NCBI GenBank assembly: GCA_964438205.1
Contig: CAYTJQ010000018.1
Span: 1 to 59,436, forward strand
DNA from: Pseudohaliea sp964438205
GTDB lineage: Bacteria; Pseudomonadota; Gammaproteobacteria; Pseudomonadales; Halieaceae
Reading direction: 5' to 3'
DNA: 59,436 nucleotides
The notes below the pieces were generated by a model, which did not search any database, was not told the origin of the DNA, and saw nothing but the letters and a program-made list of their open reading frames with translations. The translations under genes and the position numbers were made by a program. This document shows positions 1-8,884 of this stretch, piece after piece (position 1 is the first letter of the stretch; the number at the start of each line of letters is the position of its first letter).

Positions 1-558
1 CCGGGCGCGGATCACGTGGGCGGCGGCGCGCAGGTAGGCGACCATGGACCAGAGCGTGAGCACCGCGGCCGTGTACAGGAGCAGGTAGCAGAGGCCCAGC
101 AGCCAGGTGCCGTCGCGCGCCGGGTCGATGGCCAGCAGGCCGATGACCGCCACCATCTGGAAAGCCGTCTTGACCTTGCCGATGTAGGAAACGGCCACCG
201 AAGTCCGCTCCCCGAGTTCGGCCATCCATTCCCGGAGCGCGGAGATCACGATCTCCCGTCCGATGATCACGCAGGCAGCGAGGGTGAACAGCGGCGTGTC
301 ATGGCGCTCGACGAGGAGTACCAGGGCCACGGCGACCATCAGCTTGTCAGCCACCGGGTCGAGGAAGGCGCCGAACGGGGTCATCTGGCCCAGGCGCCGG
401 GCCAGGTAGCCGTCGAACCAGTCAGTGACCGCGGCTAGCGTGAAGATGCCCGCCGCGACCAGCAGGTGGCCCTCGAAAGGCAGGTAGAAGACAACGGCGA
501 GGACGGGGATCAATAGGATCCGCAGCAGAGTCAGGGCATTGGGAATATTGATCGGCAA
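1..558 (-). CDS. pgsA: CDP-diacylglycerol--glycerol-3-phosphate 3-phosphatidyltransferase (partial, 3' end outside window)
   Basis: Integral membrane enzyme that makes phosphatidylglycerophosphate, the committed step to phosphatidylglycerol and cardiolipin. Translating the minus strand from a TTG at 556-558 gives a protein starting LPINIPNALTLLRILLIPVL, which matches the family N-terminus. The CDP-alcohol phosphotransferase motif is complete: DGYLAR, eight residues, G, then LDPVAD. Several hydrophobic segments follow. The frame is open to base 1 (186 codons); the family is about 185 residues, so only the last codons and stop are missing. It lies 32 bp downstream of uvrC on the same strand, the usual uvrC-pgsA order. 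The TTG start rests on homology; the nearest AGGA is about 16 nt upstream, so the start is less certain than the gene. Confidence 0.93.
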   Translation of the reverse strand, partial: MPINIPNALTLLRILLIPVLAVVFYLPFEGHLLVAAGIFTLAAVTDWFDGYLARRLGQMTPFGAFLDPVADKLMVAVALVLLVERHDTPLFTLAACVIIGREIVISALREWMAELGERTSVAVSYIGKVKTAFQMVAVIGLLAIDPARDGTWLLGLCYLLLYTAAVLTLWSMVAYLRAAAHVIRAR

Positions 559-590
559 GGCGCTGTCTCGTGGTTCCTGAAGCTGCCGAC

Positions 591-2417
591 CTAGTCCGCC
601 GTGCTGTGCAGGTGGTCGTAGATCTGCTGTGCCATGGTAGCACTGATGCCCTGGGTTTTTTTCAATTCGTCGACGCTGGCATTGGCGACGCCTCTCGCGC
701 TGCCGAAATGGCGCAGCAGTTCGCGCCGTCGCCTGGCGCCTACCCCGGGGATAGCCTCCAGCCGCGACCCGCGCCGCGCCTTGTCCCGGCGCGCCCGGTG
801 GCCGCTGATGGCGAAGCGGTGCGCCTCGTCCCGGATCTGCTGGATGAGGTGCAGGGCCGGGCTGTTGGCGGGCAGGTTCTGCTCGATGCCCGAAGCGCCG
901 AGCACCAGCGTTTCAAAGCCCGCCTTGCGCGTCACGCCCTTGGCGACACCGACTACCAGGATTCCGTCCAGCTCGAGCCCGGCCAGCACGTCGAGCGCCT
1001 GCTGCACCTGCCCCTTGCCGCCATCGATGAAGAGCACATCGGGCACGGTCCCCTCCCCGGCCTTCAGCCGCTTGAAGCGCCGGCGCAGGGCCTGCTCCAT
1101 GGCGGCGTAGTCGTCGCCGGCGGTGATGCCGTCGATGTTGAAGCGCCGGTAGTCGGCCTTGCGCGGGCCGTTCTCGTCGAAGACCACGCAGGACGCGACC
1201 GTGGCCTCGCCGCTGGAGTGACTGATGTCGAAGCACTCCATGCGCTGCGGGTAGGCCTCCAGCTCCAGCACTTCCTGCAGCGCTTGCAGCCGCTCCTGGG
1301 TACTCTCGCGGCCGGCCAGGTGTGCCGCGAGGTTGGTCGCCGCGGTCTGCTCGGCCATCTGCAGCCAGCGCGCCCGGGCCTCGCGCACGCGGTGGCGCAG
1401 GCGGACTCGGCGCCCGGCCTGCAGGCTGAAGGCCTCCTCGAGCGTCTGGCTGTCCTCCGGCTCGGCATTGAGCACGATCTCCGGTGGCAGGGCCCGCCCC
1501 TCGCTCAGGTAGAACTGAGGCAGGAACGCCCCGAGCAGCCCCTCCGGCGTCTCGGCGAGCTGCGCGGAGGGATAGAAGGTGCGGCTGCCGAGCACGCGGG
1601 CACCGCGCACGAACAGCACCTGCACGCAGCTGTGGCCGCCCTCGGTCACCGCCGCCAGCAGGTCGAGGTCGCCACTGCCGCCCTCCACGCCCTGGGTGGC
1701 CTGCACGTGCTGGAGCTGGCGCAGCTGGTCGCGGAGCACCGCCGCCTTCTCGTAGGCGAGTTCCGCGGCGGCCTGCTCCATGTCGTCGGCCAGGCGCACC
1801 ATCAGCTCCTGGTTCTTGCCGTCGAGGAACAGCGCCGTGTTCTCGACCTGCTCGGCGTAAGCGGCTTCGGAGACGAGATCCACGCAGGGCGCCGTGCAGC
1901 GGTCGATCTGGTACTGCAGGCAGGGACGGGACCGGTTGCGGAAATAGCTGTCCTCGCACTGGCGCACCTTGAACACCTTCTGTAGGAAGTGCAGGGAGCG
2001 GCGCACGGCCCCGGCGCTCGGGTAGGGGCCGAAATAGCGTCCCTTGCGCCGCTTCGGCCCGCGGTGCAGCGCCAGGCGCGGAAAGCGGTCCTCGCTCGAC
2101 AGGAAAATGTAGGGGTAGGACTTGTCGTCCTTGAGCAGGATATTGAAGGGTGGCCGGTGGCTCTTGATCAGGTTGTGCTCGAGGAGCAGCGCATCGACCT
2201 CCGTGGCCGTCACCGTCACCTGGATATCGCTGATGCGCGAGACCAGGGCCACGGTCTTGGCGTTCAGGCCCCGGTTGCGGAAATAGGAGGCGACCCGGCT
2301 CTTTAAGTTCCGCGCCTTGCCGACGTAGAGCAGCCCGCCGTCCGCGCCGTACATCTGGTAGACGCCGCAGCGGGAGGTCAGCGTCTTCAGGAAGGCCTCG
2401 GCGTCGAAGCGGCTCAT
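591..2417 (-). CDS. uvrC: UvrABC excinuclease subunit C
   Basis: Nuclease of nucleotide excision repair that cuts on both sides of a UvrB-bound lesion. The 608-residue product has the family's usual length. Domains in order: GIY-YIG nuclease at about residues 15-95 (GVYQMY, then LLYVGKARNLKSR); a UVR domain that contacts UvrB near 205-240 (ELAYEKAAVLRDQL); the RNase H-like nuclease core (MECFDISHSSGE, then DVLFIDGGKGQ); and C-terminal helix-hairpin-helix motifs (LEAIPGVGARRRRELL). The ATG at 2415-2417 overlaps the murB stop by four bases (ATGA), implying translational coupling to murB. Confidence 0.97.
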   Translation of the reverse strand: MSRFDAEAFLKTLTSRCGVYQMYGADGGLLYVGKARNLKSRVASYFRNRGLNAKTVALVSRISDIQVTVTATEVDALLLEHNLIKSHRPPFNILLKDDKSYPYIFLSSEDRFPRLALHRGPKRRKGRYFGPYPSAGAVRRSLHFLQKVFKVRQCEDSYFRNRSRPCLQYQIDRCTAPCVDLVSEAAYAEQVENTALFLDGKNQELMVRLADDMEQAAAELAYEKAAVLRDQLRQLQHVQATQGVEGGSGDLDLLAAVTEGGHSCVQVLFVRGARVLGSRTFYPSAQLAETPEGLLGAFLPQFYLSEGRALPPEIVLNAEPEDSQTLEEAFSLQAGRRVRLRHRVREARARWLQMAEQTAATNLAAHLAGRESTQERLQALQEVLELEAYPQRMECFDISHSSGEATVASCVVFDENGPRKADYRRFNIDGITAGDDYAAMEQALRRRFKRLKAGEGTVPDVLFIDGGKGQVQQALDVLAGLELDGILVVGVAKGVTRKAGFETLVLGASGIEQNLPANSPALHLIQQIRDEAHRFAISGHRARRDKARRGSRLEAIPGVGARRRRELLRHFGSARGVANASVDELKKTQGISATMAQQIYDHLHSTAD

Positions 2418-3430
2418 GGCGCCGCTCCGTACACGCGCGGCTCGATCTCGAGGTAGCAGCCGAAGGTCCCGGCGACCGAGGCCTGGATACGCTGCGCCAG
2501 GGCGAGCAATGCACGGCCGTCACCGCTGCGGTTCACGAGCACCAGCGCGTGCCCCGGGTGCACGGCAACGCCCTCCCCCGCCACGCCGCGCCAGCCGCAC
2601 TGCTCGATGAGCCAGCCGGCGGCGAGCTTGCGGCCACCGGCGACCGCGAACTGCGGCATGCCGGGGTACTGGTGCGCGAGCCTGTCTGCCGTCGCCGCGT
2701 CGACCACCGGGTTCTTGAAGAAGCTGCCGGCATTCGGCGTGGTCGCCGGGTCCGGCAGCCGTGCCCGGCGCAGGGCCACCACTGCGTCGAACACGTCCCG
2801 CGGCCCGGGCGCTGTCGGCCGCCCGGCGAGTGCTTCGCGCAGCGAGGGGTAAGCCGTGACCGGGGCGGGCCTCCGCTGCAGGCGGAAATCCACGGCCGTA
2901 ATGACCACCCTGTCACGCAGCGCGCCCTTGAAGATACTGTCGCGATAAGCGAAGGCGCAATCCGCCTGCGACAGGGTCAGCGTCTCGCCATCGGCGATAC
3001 GCATCGCGTGAACGGCTTCGACGAAGGGCGCGAGTTCGACGCCGTAGGCACCGATGTTCTGGATCGGCGCCGCGCCCACGGTGCCGGGGATGAGCGCGAG
3101 GTTCTCCAGGCCGTGGTAGCCCTGTTCGAGGCACCAGCAGACCAGCGAGTGCCAGTGCTCGCCGGCGGCGACGCGGAGCACCACGCTGTCGCCGTCCTCG
3201 GCCAGCACCTCGCGGCCGGTCGCCGTATAGCGCAGCACCAGCGCGTCCACATCCGCGGCGAAGACCACGTTGCTGCCCTCGCCGAGCACAATGACGGGCA
3301 GGCCAGCGGCCCGGGCCGCGACGAGTCCTTCGCGGAGTGCGGGCAGGTCGGCGACGTCGCGGCGGGCCGCGGCCTTTGCCGGCAGCCGCAGGGTGGTCAG
3401 GGCCGTGAGGTCTTCAGCCGCGCTCGCCAC
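2414..3430 (-). CDS. murB: UDP-N-acetylmuramate dehydrogenase (UDP-N-acetylenolpyruvoylglucosamine reductase)
   Basis: Cytoplasmic FAD enzyme that reduces UDP-GlcNAc-enolpyruvate to UDP-MurNAc in peptidoglycan synthesis. The product is an E. coli-type (type I) MurB of 338 residues. FAD-binding motifs LGEGSNVVF and LIPGTVGAAPIQNIGAYG are present, as are the YRDSIFK segment and the catalytic region NAGSFFKNPVV. I chose GTG at 3428-3430 because a GGAG lies 7 nt upstream and the product then begins just before the conserved TTLRLPA stretch. The frame stays open further upstream only as a shadow of the phosphatase gene. The start overlaps the phosphatase stop by 17 bp and the stop overlaps uvrC by four. 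Confidence 0.95.
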   Translation of the reverse strand: MASAAEDLTALTTLRLPAKAAARRDVADLPALREGLVAARAAGLPVIVLGEGSNVVFAADVDALVLRYTATGREVLAEDGDSVVLRVAAGEHWHSLVCWCLEQGYHGLENLALIPGTVGAAPIQNIGAYGVELAPFVEAVHAMRIADGETLTLSQADCAFAYRDSIFKGALRDRVVITAVDFRLQRRPAPVTAYPSLREALAGRPTAPGPRDVFDAVVALRRARLPDPATTPNAGSFFKNPVVDAATADRLAHQYPGMPQFAVAGGRKLAAGWLIEQCGWRGVAGEGVAVHPGHALVLVNRSGDGRALLALAQRIQASVAGTFGCYLEIEPRVYGAAP

Positions 3431-3899
3431 CGGCCAGCTCCGCCAGCAGCGCCTCGCCCGCGCCTTCCACGAGATCGAGGACCTCCTCGAAGCCGCGCTC
3501 ACCGCCGTAGTACGGATCGGGCACCTCGCGCCGGCCGAGCGCCGGTGCGAGCGCCAGGAACAGGTCCAGCCGGCCGCGGTAGTCCGCCGGCCGCCGGGCC
3601 TCCAGGTGGGCGAGGTTGCTCTCGTCCATGGCGAGGATGTAGTCGAAGCGCTCGAAGTCCGCGGCATCGAACTGCCGCGCGCGCAGGGGCTTCAGATCAT
3701 AGCCGCGCCGGGCCGCGGCCGCGGTCGCCCGCGCATCCGGCGGTTCGCCCACGTGGTAGCCGGCGGTACCGCAGCTGTCGACATGCACCCGCCCGGCGAG
3801 CCCCGCCCGGGCCACCTGTGCGCGGAGTACCGCATCCGCCGTGGGAGAGCGGCAGATGTTGCCCAGGCAGACGAAAAGAACGCAGGTCTCGCCGCTCAT
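3414..3899 (-). CDS. Low-molecular-weight protein-tyrosine phosphatase (PtpA/Wzb-like)
   Basis: Small cytoplasmic acid phosphatase for phosphotyrosine proteins. The 161-residue product starts MSGETCVLFVCLGNICRSPT, with the CX5R-S phosphate loop at Cys11-Arg17-Ser18, and has the general-acid DPYYGG motif near residue 125. The ATG overlaps the kdsB stop by four bases. It sits between kdsB and murB, as ptpA does in Pseudomonas. Family members act on BY-kinases in exopolysaccharide systems, but no such kinase or capsule gene is in this window, so the substrate is unknown. Confidence 0.9.
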   Translation of the reverse strand: MSGETCVLFVCLGNICRSPTADAVLRAQVARAGLAGRVHVDSCGTAGYHVGEPPDARATAAAARRGYDLKPLRARQFDAADFERFDYILAMDESNLAHLEARRPADYRGRLDLFLALAPALGRREVPDPYYGGERGFEEVLDLVEGAGEALLAELAGGERG

Positions 3900-4651
3900 C
3901 CCGCGCGCCCCTTTGCCCAGTATGCGCGCAGCCGCTCGAGGTCCTCGGGCGTGTCGACGCCGCCGGGCACCGGGCGGCAGGCGTCGGCCACGTGAATCGC
4001 CTCGCCGTGGTAAAGGGCACGCAGCTGCTCGAGCTGCTCCAGGGCCTCCGCGGGCACCACGGGCCAATCCACGAAACGCCGGAGGAAGCCCGCGCGGTAG
4101 GCATAGAGGCCGATGTGCCGACGCCAGGGCGTACCGCCTTCCGCCGCTTTCGCATCGCGGGGATAGGGAATGGGTGCGCGGCTGAAATAGAGGGCGCGGC
4201 CGGCGCCGTCGGCGACGACCTTGACCACGTTCGGGTCGTCGAGCTGCTCGCGGCTGCCGAGCGGCTCGCAGAGGGTGGCGACGGAGGCCCAGAGGCGCTG
4301 GCGCAGGTTCTCGGCCACCTGGTCGATCACCGCGGGCGGAATGAGCGGCTCGTCGCCCTGCACGTTGACGACAACCGCCTCGTCATCGAGTTCGAGCCCG
4401 GTGGCCACCTCGGCGATCCGGTCCGTGCCCGAGGGATGGTCCTCGCGGGTCAGGAGCACGTCGGCGCCCCAGGCGACTGCCGCATCGCGGATGCGCGGGT
4501 CATCGGTGGCGATCACCACGCGCCCCGCGCCGCTGGCGCCGGCCCGCTCCCAGACGTGCTGCAGCATCGGCCGGTCGCCGATGCCGGCCAGGGGCTTGCC
4601 GGGCAGGCGCGTCGACGCGTAACGCGCCGGGATGACGACGGTGAAGGCCAT
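3896..4651 (-). CDS. kdsB: 3-deoxy-manno-octulosonate cytidylyltransferase (CMP-Kdo synthetase)
   Basis: Activates Kdo with CTP, giving the CMP-Kdo used to build the lipopolysaccharide inner core. The 251-residue product has the nucleotidyltransferase signature near its start (VVIPARYASTRLPGKPL), the TREDHPSGTDRIAEV segment, the VNVQGDEPLI metal/nucleotide loop and RHIGLYAYR. Its length matches the E. coli enzyme (248). It is the first gene after a recognisable promoter and starts the kdsB-phosphatase-murB-uvrC-pgsA unit. In many relatives lpxK and msbA separate exbD from kdsB; here only about 100 bp of non-coding DNA does. Confidence 0.96.
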   Translation of the reverse strand: MAFTVVIPARYASTRLPGKPLAGIGDRPMLQHVWERAGASGAGRVVIATDDPRIRDAAVAWGADVLLTREDHPSGTDRIAEVATGLELDDEAVVVNVQGDEPLIPPAVIDQVAENLRQRLWASVATLCEPLGSREQLDDPNVVKVVADGAGRALYFSRAPIPYPRDAKAAEGGTPWRRHIGLYAYRAGFLRRFVDWPVVPAEALEQLEQLRALYHGEAIHVADACRPVPGGVDTPEDLERLRAYWAKGRAG

Positions 4652-4721
4652 GGTTCAGACTCCAGCTGAAGGGGTGGCTCCGGCGGCGGCAGAGCCGTGC
4701 CGCGACACCCCGAAGTGCCGC

Positions 4722-4751
4722 ATTCTACCGCTTCCGCGCGGCGCTTGATAA
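4722..4751 (-). promoter_or_regulatory. Predicted sigma-70 promoter for kdsB
   Basis: On the minus strand, TTATCA (4746-4751) and TAGAAT (4722-4727) are separated by 18 bp in the short gap between exbD and kdsB, about 70 bp upstream of the kdsB ATG. The -10 is a good match and the -35 is fair. Inferred by eye. Confidence 0.5.
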
Positions 4752-4753
4752 CG

Positions 4754-5179
4754 CTAGCCGGCGTCGGGCCCCGGTCGCAGGGTGGCGATGCTGAGGCGGG
4801 AAAACCCCATCTGGCCGGCGGCATCCATGGCACGCACCACCGCCGCGTGGCTGGTGTCCGCATCGGCGGAGATGAGCAGCGGCAGGGTCGTATCCCCCTG
4901 GGAGTACTCGTAGAGCGCGGCCTGGATGGTGCGCACGCGCCGGTCGACCAGCGCCTCGCCGTTGACCCGGTAGGCGCCCGCTTCGTCCACCAGCAGCTCG
5001 ATCTGCCGCGGCGCCTGCGTGGCCGGCGCGGCGTCTGCCTCGGGCAGGTCGACGAGGAGCCGCGTCTCCCGGGTGAAGGTGGTGGAGACCATGAAGAAGA
5101 TGAGCAGCAGGAAGACCACGTCGATGAGCGGCGTGAGATTGAGCCCCGGCTCCTCCCGCCGCCGGCGCCGGAATTTCAC
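4754..5179 (-). CDS. exbD: ExbD/TolR-type biopolymer transport protein
   Basis: Periplasm-facing partner of the ExbB proton channel that energises TonB- or Tol-type machines. The 141-residue product has a basic cytoplasmic N-terminus and one membrane segment holding the proton-path aspartate in LTPLIDVVFLLLIFFMV (Asp near residue 20). A periplasmic domain with the family motif LLISADADTSHAAVVRAMD follows. The GTG start overlaps the exbB stop by four bases (GTGA). There is no tonB or tolAB nearby; linkage to comEC and kdsB is the Pseudomonas arrangement, so its dedicated partner is unclear. Confidence 0.93.
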   Translation of the reverse strand: MKFRRRRREEPGLNLTPLIDVVFLLLIFFMVSTTFTRETRLLVDLPEADAAPATQAPRQIELLVDEAGAYRVNGEALVDRRVRTIQAALYEYSQGDTTLPLLISADADTSHAAVVRAMDAAGQMGFSRLSIATLRPGPDAG

Positions 5180-5799
5180 GGGGTTTTCTCCCCGCTCTCC
5201 CGCGCATGGAGGGCGTCGACGAAGCGGATGGACTCCTGCTCGAGACCGACCACGATCTCGTCCACCCTGCCGGTGAAAAAGCGATGCATGGCCAGCGCGG
5301 GGATAGCGACGCTGAGCCCCGCCGCGGTCGTGATCAGGGCTTCGGAGATGCCCCCGGCCAGCGCACTGGCATTACCGGTGCCCTGCACCATGATCTCCGA
5401 GAACACCTTGATCATCCCCACCACGGTCCCGAGCAGGCCGAGGAGCGGCGCGATGGCAGCGATGGTGCCGAGCGTGTTCAGGTAGCGCTCGAGCTCGTGC
5501 ACCACGTGGCCCGCGGCTTCCTCGATGCTGTCCTTCATCACCTCGCGCCCGTGATGGGCGTTGGCGAGGCCCGCTGCGAGAATGCGGCCGAGGGGCGACG
5601 ACTCGCGCAGCTTGCGCAGCTGCTCGTTGCCCAACCGACCGTTGCGGAGCTTTTCCCACACAGAGACGGAAAGCTGCGGCGGTGCGATGCGGCCCGGGTT
5701 CAGGGCGTACAGGCGCTCGATACAGATCGCCAGGGCGACGACCGAGCAGAGCAGGATGACGATCATCAACCAACCGCCGGCTACGACCAGTTCCAGCAC
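5176..5799 (-). CDS. exbB: ExbB/TolQ-type proton channel protein
   Basis: Inner-membrane MotA/TolQ/ExbB family protein that conducts protons with ExbD. The 207-residue product has an N-terminal transmembrane segment (GGWLMIVILLCSVVALAIC), a cytoplasmic loop, and two further helices around ALGTIAAIAPLLGLLGTVVG-like sequence (residues about 115-185) carrying the family GLLGTV signature. GTG start at 5797-5799, 3 nt after the comEC stop. Its Shine-Dalgarno (GAGGAG) lies within the last two sense codons of comEC, so the genes are closely coupled. Confidence 0.93.
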   Translation of the reverse strand: MLELVVAGGWLMIVILLCSVVALAICIERLYALNPGRIAPPQLSVSVWEKLRNGRLGNEQLRKLRESSPLGRILAAGLANAHHGREVMKDSIEEAAGHVVHELERYLNTLGTIAAIAPLLGLLGTVVGMIKVFSEIMVQGTGNASALAGGISEALITTAAGLSVAIPALAMHRFFTGRVDEIVVGLEQESIRFVDALHARESGEKTP

Positions 5800-5802
5800 G
5801 GG

Positions 5803-8199
5803 CTACTCCTCTACGCCAGGGTTCGCCCGATTATACGCACGGCAGTGGAGCGGCGTCAGTGGCGGCGCGCGACGCCAGTAGCGGGCATGCCGGTCCCGGT
5901 AGCGGGACACCGTCACGGTGCCGTCGACAGCAACGCGATAGTGCAGGGCGCCACCGGCGGCGGTGCCGTCGAGCCGGGTGCCGCGTCGGCACAGACGCTG
6001 CACGACAGCCGGTGCCGGGTGGCCGAAGGGATTGGCGCGGCCGAAGGTCAGCGCCGCCCAGCGCGGCGCGACGGCGCGCAGGAAAGCCGCGCCGGTGGAA
6101 CTCGCCGAGCCGTGGTGGGCCACGAGCAGCCAGTCCGCGCGCAGGGTCCCGCGCCAGTAGCGCACGAGGCTGCGTTCCCGCTCGCGGCCGATATCGCCGG
6201 TGAGCAGGAAGCGGCGGCCGTTGGCCATGATCAGCAGTACGCAGGAGGCATCGTTGCGCCCGAGGCGCTCGCCGGGCGCGGCGCTGAGGAGACGGAAGAC
6301 CGTACCGTCCGGCCAGCGCCAGCTCACGCCGGCGCGACAGCGCCGCCCACGCATCACATCGGGCAGCGGCTGGCCGAGCAGCAGCTCGCCCACCGGCAGG
6401 GCCGCGAGCAGGGCACCGGTGCCGGCGCTGTGGTCGCGGTCGGGGTGGCTCACCACCAGTGTGTCGATGCGGCGCACACCCGCCTGGCGCAGGTAGGGCA
6501 ACAGCACGCGACGGGCAGCGTTCGCGCCCGCCGGGTCACCGCCGCCGGTGTCGTAGACCAGCGTCCGCTCCCCGCTGCGATACACCACCGCCGTGCCCTG
6601 GCCCACGTCGAGGACGGTCAGCTCCGGCGTCGCGGCCCGGGAGCCGGGGCCGGGCCAGAACAGCGGCAGCAGGCCCAGCACACCGACCGCGCGCAGGACC
6701 GGGCGTCGCGCGCCGAAGAGAAGAAAAGTCCCCAGCAGCGCGAGCAGGCTCTCGAGCGCGCCGCCCGCTGTCTCCCGGTAGAGCGCGGCCTCCCGCCCGT
6801 CGGCCAGCGCCGCCGCGGTAGCGAGCAGCGGCTCCACGAGCGCGGCGGCGAGCTGCCAGCAGCCGGCGGCCGGGGCGGGCAGCCAGGGCAGGCAGAGCGC
6901 GCCGAGGAGCAGCAACGGCACGAGCACCACGCCGACCAGCGGCACCAGCACCAGGTTGGCCGGCGCGGAGACCAGCGAGGCACCGCCGAACCACCAGGCC
7001 GTGAGCGGCGCCATGGCCAGGGCCATGAAGCCGTGCACGAGCAGCGCCGTGCGCCAGCGCGGCGCCCCGCGATGCCGGGCCGCAAACCACAGCAGCCACG
7101 CGACCGCGAGGAAACTCAGCCAGAAGCTCGAACCCACGGCCGCGAGCGGGTTGCCGGCAAGGACCAGCGCGGCCGCGAGCAGGAGGTTGCGGCCGCTGCG
7201 CGCCGGGCGGCCGAGGCACAGCGCCAGGCAGACGCAGAAGAGCATGGCGAGGGCCCGCTGCGTGGGCAGGCTGAAGCCGGCCAGGCCCGCGTACAGCGCC
7301 GCCGCAAGCAGGGCGCACGCCGGACGCAGCCAGGTCCAGGCCCCGGGCCAGCCCGCCAGCACCGCGCAGCGCGCCACGAGACCGCCGAGCAGGAGACCCA
7401 GGCCGGCCACCAGGGAGACGTGAAGCCCGGAAATCACGACCAGGTGGACCACGCCGAAAGCGCGCAGCAGCGCCCAGTGCTCACTCGACAGCCCGCCCTT
7501 GTCACCGACAAGCAACGCCGCCAGCACGCCCGCCGCCGGGCTGTCGCCGACCGCACCGCGCAGTGCGGAAACGAGCCGGGCGCGGACCCGGTGGAAGGGG
7601 GCTCTCGCCCCGGCGGGCTCGAGGCGCTCGCCGTCCCCCGCGCTGGCGCTGGCGCTGGCATCGAGGCCGGCGCGGGCGAAAAAATCCTGCCGGTTGAAAC
7701 CGCCCGGGTTGGCCTCGCCCCAGGGCAGCCGCAGGCGGGCGACGAAATGCCAGCGCTCGCCCGGGGCGAGGCTCTCTTCACCGTACCAGGCCAGCGAAAG
7801 CTGTTGCGGCCCGCGGCAGGCCGGATCATCGATGGACTCCACCGCGACAGGGACGCGCTGCTGCCAGCTACCGTCGCGCAACAGGCGCCGCTGCGGCAGC
7901 CCCGCGATGGTGCCCGTCAGCCCGCTCGAATGCCCGTCACAGGCCGGAGGCAGGCGCTGGGCGAGCAGGGCCTGACCATGCAGGCACGCCCAGGCCAGGC
8001 CCAGGGCAGCGGCGAGGGCGCCGGCGGGGCGACCCCGCCAGGCGAGCAGAAGCAGGCACGGCAACAGCGGCCACAGGGCGCTCGCCGGCAGGGCCGGCAG
8101 CCGGGACGCGAGTAGCACCCCGACCGCAAAGGCCGCCAGGCGGCCATCCGAGGGCGTGACCGGCACGGCAGAACGGTGAAGGAAAGGCAGAAAAGGCAC
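5803..8199 (-). CDS. comEC: DNA internalization-related competence protein ComEC/Rec2
   Basis: Polytopic inner-membrane channel that carries transforming single-stranded DNA into the cytoplasm. The 798-residue product has N-terminal membrane helices, an OB-like periplasmic region (about 90-200), the Competence domain (VVHLVVISGLHVSLVAGLG onward) with many helices, and a C-terminal metallo-beta-lactamase-like domain (LDVGQGTAVVYRSG, then SHPDRDHSAG with the metal-binding His/Asp residues, then LTGDIG and VAHHGS). The start is uncertain: GTG at 8199 has no clear Shine-Dalgarno and another GTG lies 11 codons in. It heads the comEC-exbB-exbD unit. Confidence 0.94.
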   Translation of the reverse strand: MPFLPFLHRSAVPVTPSDGRLAAFAVGVLLASRLPALPASALWPLLPCLLLLAWRGRPAGALAAALGLAWACLHGQALLAQRLPPACDGHSSGLTGTIAGLPQRRLLRDGSWQQRVPVAVESIDDPACRGPQQLSLAWYGEESLAPGERWHFVARLRLPWGEANPGGFNRQDFFARAGLDASASASAGDGERLEPAGARAPFHRVRARLVSALRGAVGDSPAAGVLAALLVGDKGGLSSEHWALLRAFGVVHLVVISGLHVSLVAGLGLLLGGLVARCAVLAGWPGAWTWLRPACALLAAALYAGLAGFSLPTQRALAMLFCVCLALCLGRPARSGRNLLLAAALVLAGNPLAAVGSSFWLSFLAVAWLLWFAARHRGAPRWRTALLVHGFMALAMAPLTAWWFGGASLVSAPANLVLVPLVGVVLVPLLLLGALCLPWLPAPAAGCWQLAAALVEPLLATAAALADGREAALYRETAGGALESLLALLGTFLLFGARRPVLRAVGVLGLLPLFWPGPGSRAATPELTVLDVGQGTAVVYRSGERTLVYDTGGGDPAGANAARRVLLPYLRQAGVRRIDTLVVSHPDRDHSAGTGALLAALPVGELLLGQPLPDVMRGRRCRAGVSWRWPDGTVFRLLSAAPGERLGRNDASCVLLIMANGRRFLLTGDIGRERERSLVRYWRGTLRADWLLVAHHGSASSTGAAFLRAVAPRWAALTFGRANPFGHPAPAVVQRLCRRGTRLDGTAAGGALHYRVAVDGTVTVSRYRDRHARYWRRAPPLTPLHCRAYNRANPGVEE

Positions 8200-8284
8200 A
8201 GCCGCCGCAGACCGTTACCGTTAGAATAGCCACTGCACCACAATCACCGGGCCCGCGGCCACGTCCGCAGCAGCCAGGCCGGAA

Positions 8285-8884
8285 ATGCCCAAGAAGACCC
8301 TGAAACAGCTTGCCCCCTCCCCTGCCCGGCTCAAACGCTGGGGTGCCCTCGACCGCTTCGGGGAGGCAATCTACAGCGGCAACCTCTGGCACATCAACCG
8401 CTACTCGGCCTCCATGGCCTTCTTCGTCGGACCCTTCGTGGCCTTCCTCCCCGTGCCCGGGCAGATGCTTATCGCCGCGCTCGCCGCCATCCGCCTGCGC
8501 TGCAATCTGCCCCTCAGCGTCGGCCTGGTCTGGATCACCAACCCGCTCACGGCGCCCGCCATCATCTACCTCGCCTACCGCGTAGGCGCGCTGGCGCTCG
8601 GGGTACCGCCGGGCATGCCCGCCTTCAGCCTGAGCTGGAGCTGGCTGTCCAGCGAGCTGGGGACGATCTGGCAGCCGCTCCTGCTCGGCTGCCTGATCCT
8701 GGGCCTGTTCTCCGGCAGCCTCGGCTACTTCGTCATCAACAACCTGTGGCGCTGGCGCGTGGGCCTGCAGTGGAAGCGCCGGAAGCTGGCGCGATCGCTC
8801 GCTAGTGATCGGCCTGGAGTACCGCGGCGGGCGCCAGGCGGGCAGCGCGAAGGGCGGGATAGCAGGCAGCGCACAGGCACATGA
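8285..8884 (+). CDS. DUF2062 family membrane protein
   Basis: Conserved small inner-membrane protein of unknown function, common in gammaproteobacteria next to comEC. The 199-residue product has a basic N-terminus, a hydrophobic core with two to three membrane segments (SASMAFFVGPFVAFLPVPGQ; WITNPLTAPAIIYLAYRVGA; PLLLGCLILGLFSGSLGYF) and the family PxPGQ and NP motifs. The last 30 or so residues are Arg/Gly-rich and exceed the usual family end. That extension is exactly the part antisense to the 3' end of lolE (83 bp convergent overlap), so it probably reflects loss of an earlier stop. Confidence 0.82.
   Translation: MPKKTLKQLAPSPARLKRWGALDRFGEAIYSGNLWHINRYSASMAFFVGPFVAFLPVPGQMLIAALAAIRLRCNLPLSVGLVWITNPLTAPAIIYLAYRVGALALGVPPGMPAFSLSWSWLSSELGTIWQPLLLGCLILGLFSGSLGYFVINNLWRWRVGLQWKRRKLARSLASDRPGVPRRAPGGQREGRDSRQRTGT

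Noticed and set aside
913..2523. 536-residue open frame overlapping uvrC in another frame
   Set aside because: Arg/Gly/Pro/Ala-rich shadow of uvrC with no domain.
5206..5799. exbB as tolQ of a tol-pal system
   Set aside because: There are no tolR-tolA-tolB-pal or ybgC genes adjacent. The comEC-exbB-exbD layout fits the ExbBD pair instead.
5206..8115. 969-residue open frame on the plus strand
   Set aside because: It lies antisense to exbB and comEC. The composition is Arg/Gln/Gly/Ala-rich with no motif, as expected for a high-GC shadow frame.
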